Positions 9,411 through 18,069 are shown, counted from the stretch's first letter. The stretch is 27,303 nucleotides of DNA from an uncultured Lachnospiraceae bacterium (GCA_910588595.1 CAJUQU010000019.1:1-27303), one strand, 5' to 3'. Numbers and translations: made by a program. Notes: generated from the sequence alone by a model not told the origin.

Positions 9411-10187
9411 ATGGCAGAGGTATCGCGTCAAAAAGATAGATCCAAACCGGTCATTGTCGTGAAGGATCTATATAAGGTATATCGGATCGGAGAGAACAGG
9501 GTGCGTGCCCTGAACGGAGTGAGTTTTAGTATCAACCGCGGGGAGTTCTGTGCGATCGTAGGTACATCTGGTTCAGGGAAATCGACGCTTCTGAATATGC
9601 TTGCCGGGCTGGAGAAACCGACTAAAGGTGAGATCATCATCACCGGAGAGCATATGGAGACGAAAAACGAGAATCAGCTCGTGCGGTTTAGGAGAGAACA
9701 TATCGGGTTCATTTTTCAGTCTTTTAATCTGATGGGAACGATGAATGCGGTGGAGAATGTCGCACTTCCGCTGACTTTTCAGGGCGTGTCCAAGAGGGAG
9801 CGCACAAAGAGAGCCAAAAAGATGGTACATATGGTAGGGCTTGACAAATATTGGGACCACAGGCCCAATCAGATGTCAGGCGGACAGCAGCAGCGTGTCG
9901 GCGTTGCCAGGGCGCTTGTGGTGAACCCTGAGATCATCTTTGCGGATGAGCCGACTGGAAATCTCGATTCCAACACATCCAGGGAGATCATGAGTCTGAT
10001 GCAGAATGTCGTGCGGGAGCAGAAACGCACGCTGATCATGGTAACACATGACAATACATTGGCAGGTTTTGCGGACAAGATCATACGGATCGTCGATGGT
10101 AAGATCGTCGATATGGTGGACAACACGGGGAATACAAAGGCGGAAGAAGAGAAAAGTAAGGAAATCGCTGTGGAAAAAGGGGAGTAA
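9411..10187 (+). CDS. ABC transporter ATPase, MacB/LolD-type
   Basis: The 258-residue protein has all motifs of a nucleotide-binding domain: Walker A GTSGSGKST (about residues 53-61), Q-loop FIFQSFNL, signature MSGGQQQRVGVARAL, Walker B IIFADEPTGNLD and the switch histidine in VTHD. The sequence is closest to the LolD/MacB/FtsE subfamily, which drives mechanotransmission or export rather than ordinary import. A short acidic and basic tail extends past the usual end. GGGGG lies 5 nt before the ATG. The gene leads an operon with a membrane-anchored CARDB-like protein and a MacB/FtsX permease, and should work with that permease at the inner face of the membrane. Confidence 0.92.
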   Translation: MAEVSRQKDRSKPVIVVKDLYKVYRIGENRVRALNGVSFSINRGEFCAIVGTSGSGKSTLLNMLAGLEKPTKGEIIITGEHMETKNENQLVRFRREHIGFIFQSFNLMGTMNAVENVALPLTFQGVSKRERTKRAKKMVHMVGLDKYWDHRPNQMSGGQQQRVGVARALVVNPEIIFADEPTGNLDSNTSREIMSLMQNVVREQKRTLIMVTHDNTLAGFADKIIRIVDGKIVDMVDNTGNTKAEEEKSKEIAVEKGE

Positions 10188-10211
10188 AGCACTCAGGAAT
10201 GGAGGAAAAGT

Positions 10212-11936
10212 ATGAAAAAATTGAGAAAGGTACTGTTGCTGTTGTTGATGACAGTACTGTTGTGTGGGAATACGCTGATCGTCTCGGCGGACGAAGATGA
10301 GACAAATATTGATTCGGATAACAACACTTCAAACGACAGTCCCGGAGATCAGTATGCGTCGGACGCATGGAAGGAGCAGGTCAGGAAGCAGCTGAACCGC
10401 TACTATAGTGATCTGAAGATCCTCTACAAGCTGACAGATGACCAGATCAGGCGCATGGATAAGATCTATAATAGTGCCATGACTTACATGAAGAATGCCG
10501 GGCTCACGATGTCCGAGCTGACCAGCTACGAGTCCTCGGTGGAGGGATACCTGTCAGAGATCGCTAAGGAAGCGCGCCCTACAAGTACACAGAAGTTTCT
10601 GATGCTCTCCAATGAGGTGCCGATCACGAGTGCAAACTATGGGGAACAGGCATTTGTGGTACTGTCGCTGATCAATCTCGGCAAGGCGGATGTCACAGAT
10701 GTGGTGGTGACGCCAACGGTATCGAACGACAAAGCAAAGTGGCCTTTTGATATCAATCAGGCGTATGATGCGCAGATGATACAGATAATACAGGCGGCAG
10801 ATGACACAGTGGACGCATATAATAAGCGTATGGATATTGGGTGGCTTTTCAATGTTAGACCGGATGTGCTGACTGGCTGTTATCCATTGCCGTTTCATGT
10901 GACGTATTATGAGAATGGCATACTGGCAGAGACAGATATCACTACCTATATCAATATCAAGGGTGCCGATCCCGAGAAAAAACTGATCAAAGATCCTGAT
11001 GATGATCAGGATGACAAGAAAACAGCAAATCCGCGTATCATTGTAACAGGCTACAGCACTGACCCCGGGGAAGTCTATGCAGGATCGACTTTCAATCTGA
11101 CGGTGAGTGTCAAGAATACATCCAGGGAGACCGCGGTTGAGAACGTGCTTTTTAATATGGAAGCGACTGTGGAGGGCAAGGATGCGGACGCGACGTATGC
11201 TGCATTCCTGCCGACATCGGGTTCGAGTTCTGTGTACAAGGAGAGGATCGCGCCAGGCGAGACTTATGACATGAGTATAGAGATGGAGGCGAAGTCGGAC
11301 CTTTCCCAGAAGCCATACGTGCTCACGGTAAATATGAAGTATGACACGGAGGATCAGGTCAATCTGTCCGATGTCGCGCATGTGTCAGTGCCGATCAAGC
11401 AGGAAGCGAAGCTTGACACGGGAACGGCGGAAATCATGCCGGAGTCGATCGCAGTCGGCGAGCAGTCCAACGTCATGTTCAGTATATTTAATACTGGTAA
11501 GACGACGCTGTTCAATGTAAAAGTCAATTACGAGAGCGACACAGTTGACAGCGGTGTCACATATCTTGGAAATATCGCGCCCGGGAACACAGGAAACGTT
11601 GATTCCATGTTGACAGGGATTGCACCTGATATGGGCACAGGGATTGTCAAAGCGGTTATTACATACGAGGATGAGGCGGGAAACGAGACGCGCTATGAGA
11701 AGGACCTGAATCTGCAAGTGTATGAGATGAACTTTGATGAAGGTATGATGGAGGACATTTCCATGGAGCCCGTAGTAGATGAGAGTGCCCAAAAAGGAAT
11801 CCCTCTGATTGCGATCATCGGTATTGCGGCAGCGGTTGTTGTACTGATCGTGATCATTATTGTCATAGTCTCAAAGAGGAGAAAGGCAAAGAAACAAAGA
11901 GAAGATATGGATTTGCTGGATGGGGATGATGAATAA
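10212..11936 (+). CDS. Membrane-anchored CARDB-like partner of the ABC export module
   Basis: The 574-residue protein has a signal peptide (residues 1-26, with MKKLRKVLLLLLMTVLLCG), a polar acidic spacer, then a helical region (about 45-120). Beta-rich segments resembling CARDB/COG1361 immunoglobulin-like repeats follow, e.g. ANYGEQAFVVLSLINLGKA, STFNLTVSVKNTS and EQSNVMFSIFNTG. A C-terminal transmembrane helix (about 530-552) and a basic then acidic cytoplasmic tail end the protein. It is type I in topology with its bulk outside the membrane. It sits 24 nt after the ATPase gene and its stop codon TAA shares a base with the permease ATG, so the three are surely co-expressed. It occupies the place that MacA-like adaptors hold in Gram-negatives, but is unrelated to them by sequence. 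Its role as a substrate receptor or adaptor is inference. Confidence 0.75.
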   Translation: MKKLRKVLLLLLMTVLLCGNTLIVSADEDETNIDSDNNTSNDSPGDQYASDAWKEQVRKQLNRYYSDLKILYKLTDDQIRRMDKIYNSAMTYMKNAGLTMSELTSYESSVEGYLSEIAKEARPTSTQKFLMLSNEVPITSANYGEQAFVVLSLINLGKADVTDVVVTPTVSNDKAKWPFDINQAYDAQMIQIIQAADDTVDAYNKRMDIGWLFNVRPDVLTGCYPLPFHVTYYENGILAETDITTYINIKGADPEKKLIKDPDDDQDDKKTANPRIIVTGYSTDPGEVYAGSTFNLTVSVKNTSRETAVENVLFNMEATVEGKDADATYAAFLPTSGSSSVYKERIAPGETYDMSIEMEAKSDLSQKPYVLTVNMKYDTEDQVNLSDVAHVSVPIKQEAKLDTGTAEIMPESIAVGEQSNVMFSIFNTGKTTLFNVKVNYESDTVDSGVTYLGNIAPGNTGNVDSMLTGIAPDMGTGIVKAVITYEDEAGNETRYEKDLNLQVYEMNFDEGMMEDISMEPVVDESAQKGIPLIAIIGIAAAVVVLIVIIIVIVSKRRKAKKQREDMDLLDGDDE

Positions 11937-13312
11937 TGAAATTCTTTGATTTACTGCGTATGAGTGTCTCCAATCTGTGGAAACGCAAGCTTCGTACGGT
12001 TCTTACCGTGCTGGGGGTTGTCATTGGCATCACCTCGATCGTCGTCATGATCGCACTCGGAAACGGGCTCAAGCAGAGCATGCTGGACAATTATTCCAAT
12101 TACGATTCCATGACACAGATCCAGATCTATTCTGGAGGATACTACTATTCATCGAGCAGCAGCCAGGATGAGGATAAGCATCTTGACGATGCGCTTGTCC
12201 AACAGATCCAGTCCATGGAGCATGTCGAGGCGGTCTATCCAAAGCTGAATTTTTCCGCCATTGCGAAAGTGGGACTGTACAGGGGCTATCTGGATATATA
12301 CGGAGTTACACAGGAAGAGCTTGCGACGATGGATATTCCCATAGCAGAGGGCAGCCTGCCGGAGGCGGGTAACGAGCTCAAGTTTTTCTATGGGAATAAT
12401 GTGCTGATGAACTTTGATGTCGAAAAGACAAATGTATCACCCTGGTGGGAAAACAATGAGATGCCGGATGTGGACTTGATGAATGACTCAATCTTTGTGA
12501 TCTTTGATACAGATGCGTACTGGGGTTCACAGGGGGGAGGCTCCGGCGACAACAACACACCTGTCAAGCAGCCTAAAAAATATCTCATAGAGGCGTGCGG
12601 TATGATGGACGGAGAGTTTGGCGATTGGGGAAATAGATACGGGCAGAGCGTACTTTGTGATATGGATGCGCTGAAGGCAGAGTTAAAACGCGTATTTAAG
12701 AAAAATCCAATACCGGGACAGCCGACCAGAAAAAACGGAAAACCCTATAATGAGCTGTTCTATTCGGAGATGGTTGTTCAGGTGGATGACATGGCGAATG
12801 TGACGGCTTTGACCGAAATGATCAACGACATGGGATACAATGCGAACAGTTCTGTGGAGTGGATCCAGCAGCAGATCGACAGTATGAATATGATACAGGC
12901 AGTGCTCGGAGCGATCGGTGCCGTGGCAATGCTGGTGGCAGCGATCAGCATCACCAACACGATGATGATGTCCATCTATGAGCGGACAAAAGAGATCGGG
13001 GTGATGAAGGTGCTCGGCTGTGATATCCGAAACATACAGGGGCTGTTTCTGATGGAGGCGGGTTTTATCGGCTTTATCGGCGGCGTGGTCGGCGTCGGAT
13101 TCAGTTTTGTGCTGAGTCTTGCGATCAATGGGCTGGTGGCTGGGAGTGACGCCACTGCCAATATGGGTATCTCAGGTGCGATCTGCAGGATCCCGCTGTG
13201 GCTGAGTCCGCTTGCAATCGTATTTGCGATCGTTATAGGCATGATCGCAGGGTTTATCCCATCACTCCGCGCGATGCGGCTGAGTCCGCTCGCGGCGATA
13301 CGAAATGAATAA
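11936..13312 (+). CDS. ABC transporter permease, MacB/FtsX family
   Basis: The 458-residue permease has the MacB layout: one transmembrane helix near the N-terminus (about 19-42, LTVLGVVIGITSIVVMIAL), a large extracytoplasmic domain (about 45-315), then three helices at about 320-345, 370-400 and 420-440. The FtsX-type signature follows the second helix (SITNTMMMSIYERTKEIGVMK), and the end PSLRAMRLSPLAAIRNE is typical. The extracytoplasmic domain carries a Ser/Tyr-rich stretch (YYYSSSSSQDEDKH). Its start overlaps the preceding stop by one base. Together with the ATPase and the CARDB-like protein it should form an export or mechanotransmission complex; the substrate is unknown. Confidence 0.92.
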   Translation: MKFFDLLRMSVSNLWKRKLRTVLTVLGVVIGITSIVVMIALGNGLKQSMLDNYSNYDSMTQIQIYSGGYYYSSSSSQDEDKHLDDALVQQIQSMEHVEAVYPKLNFSAIAKVGLYRGYLDIYGVTQEELATMDIPIAEGSLPEAGNELKFFYGNNVLMNFDVEKTNVSPWWENNEMPDVDLMNDSIFVIFDTDAYWGSQGGGSGDNNTPVKQPKKYLIEACGMMDGEFGDWGNRYGQSVLCDMDALKAELKRVFKKNPIPGQPTRKNGKPYNELFYSEMVVQVDDMANVTALTEMINDMGYNANSSVEWIQQQIDSMNMIQAVLGAIGAVAMLVAAISITNTMMMSIYERTKEIGVMKVLGCDIRNIQGLFLMEAGFIGFIGGVVGVGFSFVLSLAINGLVAGSDATANMGISGAICRIPLWLSPLAIVFAIVIGMIAGFIPSLRAMRLSPLAAIRNE

Positions 13313-13323
13313 GGCTTTACAGG

Positions 13324-13350
13324 AGGCTTCTCAAAACGAGGAGCCTTTTT
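13324..13350 (+). terminator. Rho-independent terminator of the ABC export operon
   Basis: AGGCTTCTC (13324-13332) pairs with GAGGAGCCT (13338-13346), including one G-U, around AAAAC, and is followed by TTTTT. It lies just after the permease stop codon. Confidence 0.85.
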
Positions 13351-13458
13351 GTGTACTTTAGGGCATTCCTGTCATATATTAATGTGAAGATACAACGTGA
13401 TTGTCTGCATGGAGCACTTGCCAAACATGCTTCTGGGATGGTTACAGAGGGAATGAAG

Positions 13459-14400
13459 ATGGATAGAGTACGCAGAATGACTGGTTGTGATCAAAGGGAA
13501 ACGGCGCCCTACACAGGCAGGGGTGTCTATGTGGCAGTTTTGGACAGCGGGGTTGCGTCACACCCGGATCTGAGAGGGAGAGTAGCGGCTTTTAAAGATT
13601 TTGTGCTGGATAAAAGAATGTATTATGATGATAACGGACATGGGACACATGTGTCCGGGATCCTGGGGGGGAGCGGTGCGGCATCCAAGGGCAGATATCG
13701 CGGGATAGCCCCGGAGTGCACATTTATATGCGGCAAGGTGTTGGACAATAAGGGTGGAGGCAGCCTGAAAAATCTTACCAGCGGATTGATCTGGATATCA
13801 GAACTGATCAGAAAATATCCGATTAGGATTCTCAATATATCGATCGAGATGGAATCGGAGGATGGGATCGACCCAAAGGACTGGGAAGAGTTTCGTAAGT
13901 ATATACGATATCTGTGGGACAGGAACATTATGATCGTAGCGGCTGCGGGAAACAAGGGTCCCAATCCGATGACGCTGTCACCGATCGGTGAGTGCGGAGG
14001 ATGTGTCTGCGTCGGGTGCCATGATGGCAATTATAAAGGAAATGGCGGCAGGCTGTGCAATGAATATTCGAGCCGGGGACCCGGGAAGGATACGACGATC
14101 ACAAGTATACTCAATCCCTTGAAAAAGCCGGATATCGTGGCGCCGGGAACGGATATCGTCTCCTGTAATTACCGATATGGCATAAAACCGTACATAGCCA
14201 AGAGCGGGACGTCGATGTCGGCGCCGATCGTGAGCGGCGCCTGTGCGCTGTGTCTGCAGAAGTATCCGCAGCTGACCAATAAAGAGCTTCGGAGGCTGCT
14301 ACTGGGATCTGCAGCGGATCTGGGGCAGAGCTGGAGCGTGCAGGGAGCTGGGATGCTGCAGATTGACAGACTTTTCGCACAGGCGGAGCTGATGTATTAA
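13459..14400 (+). CDS. Subtilisin-like serine protease (S8), no signal peptide
   Basis: The start is placed at ATG 13459, 6 nt after AGAGGGA. The frame is open back to a GTG at 13351, but that lies in the T-run of the preceding terminator. The 313-residue product holds the full S8 triad: Asp29 in VAVLDSG, His61 in GHGTHVSG and Ser252 in SGTSMSAP. The oxyanion Asn is in AAAGNKG. There is no signal peptide and no inhibitor_I9 propeptide, so it resembles intracellular subtilisins or short clostridial S8 peptidases. Cys is unusually common (e.g. GECGGCVCVGCHDG). It stands alone between two terminated or promoted units, and no strong promoter was found upstream. Substrate unknown; cytoplasmic location is inferred. 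Confidence 0.9.
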   Translation: MDRVRRMTGCDQRETAPYTGRGVYVAVLDSGVASHPDLRGRVAAFKDFVLDKRMYYDDNGHGTHVSGILGGSGAASKGRYRGIAPECTFICGKVLDNKGGGSLKNLTSGLIWISELIRKYPIRILNISIEMESEDGIDPKDWEEFRKYIRYLWDRNIMIVAAAGNKGPNPMTLSPIGECGGCVCVGCHDGNYKGNGGRLCNEYSSRGPGKDTTITSILNPLKKPDIVAPGTDIVSCNYRYGIKPYIAKSGTSMSAPIVSGACALCLQKYPQLTNKELRRLLLGSAADLGQSWSVQGAGMLQIDRLFAQAELMY

Positions 14401-14449
14401 ATAGATTTGTTGCATGTCGGACACGATCGGTTTATCGAACAAATAAATA

Positions 14450-14478
14450 TTGACAAGGACTGTATAATTGTATACAAT
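14450..14478 (+). promoter_or_regulatory. Sigma-A promoter of the citrate synthase-gntR-icd operon
   Basis: TTGACA (14450-14455), a 17-bp spacer and TACAAT (14473-14478) form a near-consensus promoter. The start codon is about 95 nt downstream of the predicted transcription start. Confidence 0.8.
14467..14478 (+). promoter_or_regulatory. Candidate GntR/FCD operator on the -10 box
   Basis: ATTGTATACAAT is a perfect 12-bp palindrome. It has the TNGTATACNA form known for FadR/VanR-type GntR regulators, and the regulator encoded two genes downstream belongs to that class. Because the site covers the -10 hexamer, binding would block RNA polymerase. The link to this regulator is inference. Confidence 0.65.
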
Positions 14479-14580
14479 AATGCATAAATACAAAATGTAC
14501 ATCTGATCGGAATCTCACGAGAATATTACTAAGCTGTATGGGATCCTGGACAGAGGCGATAAGAACGGAGGACGATGAAT

Positions 14581-15999
14581 ATGGCAAACAACAATGAGTA
14601 CTTTGAAAACCTGCCGATCACCATGAATGAACATAATAATCTATTGCGGATCGAGGAGCACATGTATCAGCTGCAGGATGTGGAGAAACCCAACGCATTC
14701 CGCAATATGTTCCCCTATGATGAGATACCAAAGATACCGTTCAATGACAGGGTTGTTCCGCACAACATGCCCAAGGAGATCTGGATCACAGATACGACAT
14801 TTCGAGACGGGCAGCAGTCGAGGGCGCCGTACAGCACAGAACAGATCGTCGCGATCTACGACTATCTGCACAGACTTGGCGGTCCAAACGGCATGATCCG
14901 GCAGAGCGAATTCTTCCTGTACAGCCAGAAGGACAGAGATGCGGTATACAAATGCATGGAGCGCGGTTATCAGTTCCCGGAGGTTACATCGTGGATCCGT
15001 GCGAGCAAGGAAGACTTCAAGCTGGTAAAAGAGATCGGTATGAAGCAGACGGGTATTCTCGTCAGCTGTTCCGATTATCACATTTTCTTGAAACTGAGGA
15101 TGACAAGACGTCAGGCGATGGATCACTATCTGTCCGTTGTGCGGGATTGTCTCGATGAGGGCATCAGTGTGCGCTGCCATCTTGAGGATATCACGAGGGC
15201 GGATATATATGGTTATGTCGTGCCGTTCTGCCAGGAGCTCATGAAGCTGTCAGAGCAGTACAAGCTTCCGATTGTGGTGCGCGCCTGCGATACCATGGGG
15301 TACGGCGTAAACTATCCGGGTGCGGTTATCCCAAGAAGTGTGCAGGGGATCATCTATGCGCTCCACACACATGCCGGCGTTCCGCATAAGTGGATCGAGT
15401 GGCATGGACACAATGACTTCTACAAGGCGGTCACAAACTCGACGACGGCGTGGCTGTACGGCTGTTCCGGCGTCAACACATCGCTTTTTGGCATCGGGGA
15501 GCGCACGGGTAACACACCGCTCGAGGCGATGATCTTTGAGTATGCACAGCTGAAAGGCACGCTCAACGGCATGGACACGACAGTGATCACGGAGCTTGCA
15601 GAGTATTATGAGAAAGAGATCGGATATCACATACCGGAGAGGACACCTTTTGTCGGCAAGAATTTCAATGTCACCAGAGCGGGGATCCATGCGGATGGGC
15701 TGCTCAAAAACGAAGAGATCTACAATATCTTTGACACTGAGAAATTCCTCAACAGACCAGTGCTGTGTGCTGTATCCAACACATCAGGGCTTGCGGGCAT
15801 CGCACATTGGATCAACACGTACTACAGGCTTAAGGACGATGAGAAGATCAGCAAGTCCTCCGAGCTGGTGGCATATGTGAAGACGTGGGTGGACGCGGAG
15901 TACGAGAGCGGCAGGGTTACGGTCCTGACGGACGATGAACTGCTTGCCGTGATCGGGGAAGGCTGTGCGGCGCTCGGCGTGACGATAAAGAAGGATTAG
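14581..15999 (+). CDS. Probable Re-citrate synthase (HMGL-like/isopropylmalate synthase superfamily)
   Basis: ATG 14581 is preferred (GGAGG 9 nt upstream); ATG 14575 would leave only 3 nt. The 472-residue protein has the DRE-TIM barrel signature DTTFRDGQQ (71-79), the metal-ligand motif HGHNDF, and NTSLFGIGERTGNTPLE. It lacks the long C-terminal leucine-binding domain of LeuA. Two contexts argue for citrate formation from acetyl-CoA and oxaloacetate rather than isopropylmalate synthesis: NADP-isocitrate dehydrogenase is in the same operon, and no leuBCD gene is near. Re-citrate synthases of anaerobes such as Clostridium kluyveri are known to belong to this superfamily and are often misannotated as LeuA. 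Homocitrate synthase is the main alternative. Cytoplasmic enzyme, probably controlled by the palindrome in its promoter. Confidence 0.8.
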   Translation: MANNNEYFENLPITMNEHNNLLRIEEHMYQLQDVEKPNAFRNMFPYDEIPKIPFNDRVVPHNMPKEIWITDTTFRDGQQSRAPYSTEQIVAIYDYLHRLGGPNGMIRQSEFFLYSQKDRDAVYKCMERGYQFPEVTSWIRASKEDFKLVKEIGMKQTGILVSCSDYHIFLKLRMTRRQAMDHYLSVVRDCLDEGISVRCHLEDITRADIYGYVVPFCQELMKLSEQYKLPIVVRACDTMGYGVNYPGAVIPRSVQGIIYALHTHAGVPHKWIEWHGHNDFYKAVTNSTTAWLYGCSGVNTSLFGIGERTGNTPLEAMIFEYAQLKGTLNGMDTTVITELAEYYEKEIGYHIPERTPFVGKNFNVTRAGIHADGLLKNEEIYNIFDTEKFLNRPVLCAVSNTSGLAGIAHWINTYYRLKDDEKISKSSELVAYVKTWVDAEYESGRVTVLTDDELLAVIGEGCAALGVTIKKD

Positions 16000-16041
16000 G
16001 GAGTAGGAAAGTTAGGAAAGGTTTGGTGGAGAAGTGGTAAA

Positions 16042-16722
16042 ATGAGCGGGTATGATGTAAACCAGGACGCGTCGGACAAGTATTCTTTGCGGGGCAGGGT
16101 TTTTCGGAAGATTCGTGAGGATATCCTGGGCGGTAAGTATCAGGAGAACGATGAGCTCAGGGAGGCAGCGATCGCGGAGGAGCTCGGCGTGAGCAGAACC
16201 CCGGTGCGCGAGGCTTTCCGACAGCTTGAACTGGAAGGATTGATTCGTATCGTACCGAACAAGGGAGCGTATGTCACAGGGATTTCCGTGTCAGATGTGG
16301 CAGATATCTATGAGATCCGTTCGCTTCTGGAGGGACTGTGTGCGAGATGGGCGACGAGGAAGATCACCAAGGAGAAGATCGAAGAGCTTGAGGAGATTAT
16401 CCTGTTGAGTGAGTTTCACTTGAAAAAAGAGCACTACGACCAGCTGATCGAGCTGGACAACCGTTTTCATATGATTCTGTATGAGGCGTGTGAGAGCAAG
16501 ATGCTGATACATCTGCTCAAGGATTTTCACCAGTATGTGCAGAAACAGCGGCAGCAGACGCTCTCTGATCATGAGCGGAGCGCGGCAGCTGTGGCGGAGC
16601 ACAAGAGCATTATGGAGGCGATTCGCGACGGAAATGACCAGCTTGCGGAGAAACTTGCAGACGAACATATTTGTAATGCTTACAGAAATATGGTAAAATG
16701 TGGTTTGAGCGAAAAACACTAA
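16042..16722 (+). CDS. GntR-family transcriptional regulator, FCD/VanR type
   Basis: The 226-residue protein has an N-terminal winged helix (about residues 12-78), with the GntR core GGKYQENDELREAAIAEELG followed by VSRTPVREAFRQLELEGLI. An all-helical FCD ligand domain follows (about 85-215). The FCD metal ligands appear present: the Asp and His of LDNRFH, the His of AEHKSI and the His of DEHICNAY. Such domains usually bind small carboxylates through a metal. The gene lies 42 nt after the citrate synthase gene and 76 nt before icd. Control of this operon by citrate or a related acid is a reasonable inference. Confidence 0.9.
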   Translation: MSGYDVNQDASDKYSLRGRVFRKIREDILGGKYQENDELREAAIAEELGVSRTPVREAFRQLELEGLIRIVPNKGAYVTGISVSDVADIYEIRSLLEGLCARWATRKITKEKIEELEEIILLSEFHLKKEHYDQLIELDNRFHMILYEACESKMLIHLLKDFHQYVQKQRQQTLSDHERSAAAVAEHKSIMEAIRDGNDQLAEKLADEHICNAYRNMVKCGLSEKH

Positions 16723-16798
16723 AACACTCAGAAGCGCCAGAGCGGCGTTCTTCGCGATACCAATAGGTTGATAATGAAGGAACAGGAGGAGACAAATT

Positions 16799-18004
16799 AT
16801 GGCAAAGATTCAGATGACAACACCGCTGGTGGAGATGGACGGGGATGAGATGACCAGGATACTCTGGAAGATGATCAAGGATGAGCTGATCCTTCCGTAT
16901 ATAGACTTAAAGTCAGAGTATTATGATCTTGGTCTGGAGTACCGCAATGAGACGAACGACCAGGTGACGGTGGATTCTGCGGAGGCGACCCAGAAGTACG
17001 GTGTCGCAGTCAAGTGTGCCACGATCACACCCAATGCTGCGAGAATGACTGAATACAACTTAAAAGAGATGTGGAAGAGCCCAAATGGGACGATCCGGGC
17101 GATTCTGGACGGAACGGTGTTCAGGGCACCGATTCTGATCAAGGGCATCGTTCCGTATGTCAAAAATTGGACGAAGCCGATCACGATCGCCCGTCATGCA
17201 TACGGTGACGTGTACAAGAATGCGGAGATCAAGGTGCCGGGAAAAGGAAAGGCGGAGCTGGTCTTTACCGCTGAGGACGGAACGGAGACAAGGGAGCTGA
17301 TCCACAATTTTGACGGAGCGGGGATCATACAGGGTATCCATAATACGAAGGAATCGATCTCCAGTTTTGCGAGAGCCTGCTTTGGCTACGCGATCGACAC
17401 GAAGCAGGATCTGTGGTTTTCGACAAAAGATACGATCTCCAAGAAGTACGATCATACATTTAAGGACATTTTTCAGGAGATCTACGATGCGGAGTACAAA
17501 GAGAGATTCGAGGAGCTGGGAATTGAGTATTTCTACACGCTGATCGATGATGCGGTTGCGCGCGTGATCCGTTCTGAGGGCGGATTTATATGGGCGTGCA
17601 AGAACTATGACGGCGATGTGATGTCAGACATGGTGGCGACCGCGTACGGCGACCTGTCCATGATGACTTCCGTGCTGGTCTCACCGAGCGGTGTATACGA
17701 GTATGAGGCGGCGCATGGGACAGTGCAGCGTCATTATTACAAGCACCTGAAGGGGGAGGAGACCTCCACCAACTCGATCGCGACGATCTTTGCATGGACT
17801 GGCGCACTGCGCAAGCGCGGTGAACTGGACGGGATACAGGAGCTTCGGGACTTTGCGGACAAACTGGACAGGGCATGTATCAAGACCGTCGAGGACGGAA
17901 AGATGACAAAGAGCCTATCGCTGATATCCACCTGTGAAAATCCGGTAATACTGAACAGTCTGGATTTTATCAAGGCGATCAGGGAGACGTTTGACGCGTT
18001 GTGA
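16799..18004 (+). CDS. icd: NADP-dependent isocitrate dehydrogenase
   Basis: The 401-residue protein matches the homodimeric, eukaryote-like NADP-IDH subfamily over its full length. Visible motifs are the substrate-binding segment SPNGTIRAILDGTVFR, the arginine matching human IDH1 Arg132 in ARHAYGD, the metal-binding aspartates in NYDGDVMSDMVA, and the NADP-binding EYEAAHGTVQRHY. It converts isocitrate to 2-oxoglutarate and CO2 with formation of NADPH. AGGAGG precedes the ATG. It is the last gene of the citrate synthase operon, before a strong terminator. No aconitase is in the window, so that step must be encoded elsewhere. Confidence 0.96.
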   Translation: MAKIQMTTPLVEMDGDEMTRILWKMIKDELILPYIDLKSEYYDLGLEYRNETNDQVTVDSAEATQKYGVAVKCATITPNAARMTEYNLKEMWKSPNGTIRAILDGTVFRAPILIKGIVPYVKNWTKPITIARHAYGDVYKNAEIKVPGKGKAELVFTAEDGTETRELIHNFDGAGIIQGIHNTKESISSFARACFGYAIDTKQDLWFSTKDTISKKYDHTFKDIFQEIYDAEYKERFEELGIEYFYTLIDDAVARVIRSEGGFIWACKNYDGDVMSDMVATAYGDLSMMTSVLVSPSGVYEYEAAHGTVQRHYYKHLKGEETSTNSIATIFAWTGALRKRGELDGIQELRDFADKLDRACIKTVEDGKMTKSLSLISTCENPVILNSLDFIKAIRETFDAL

Positions 18005-18022
18005 TCGTTGAGATCCGGCGGC

Positions 18023-18069
18023 AAAAAGGTGTAAAGTACTGTGGGAACAGCAGGACTTTACACCTTTTT
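18023..18069. terminator. Bidirectional terminator between icd and the exonuclease gene
   Basis: AAAAAGGTGTAAAGT (18023-18037) and its exact complement (18055-18069) form a 15-bp stem with A- and T-runs on both sides. It can end transcription of both convergent units. Confidence 0.9.

Noticed and set aside
10554..11381. Long antisense frame (275 codons) within the CARDB-like gene
   Set aside because: It is a shadow of a well-supported gene, has no ribosome site and reads as low-quality sequence rich in His, Cys and Ile.
13351..13458. N-terminal extension of the subtilisin from GTG 13351
   Set aside because: The start lies at the end of a terminator T-run without a ribosome site, and the encoded stretch is not like a signal peptide or propeptide.
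14405..14448. ATTTGTT...AACAAAT inverted repeat as terminator of the protease gene
   Set aside because: The outer arms are only 7 bp apart by a long interior and no T-run follows; too weak to call.
14581..15999. Annotation as 2-isopropylmalate synthase (LeuA)
   Set aside because: There is no leucine-binding C-terminal domain and no leu genes near; the operon contains isocitrate dehydrogenase. Not fully excluded.
16732..16757. GCGCC/GGCG hairpin between gntR and icd
   Set aside because: Stem is short and broken and no T-run follows; at most a minor intercistronic structure.
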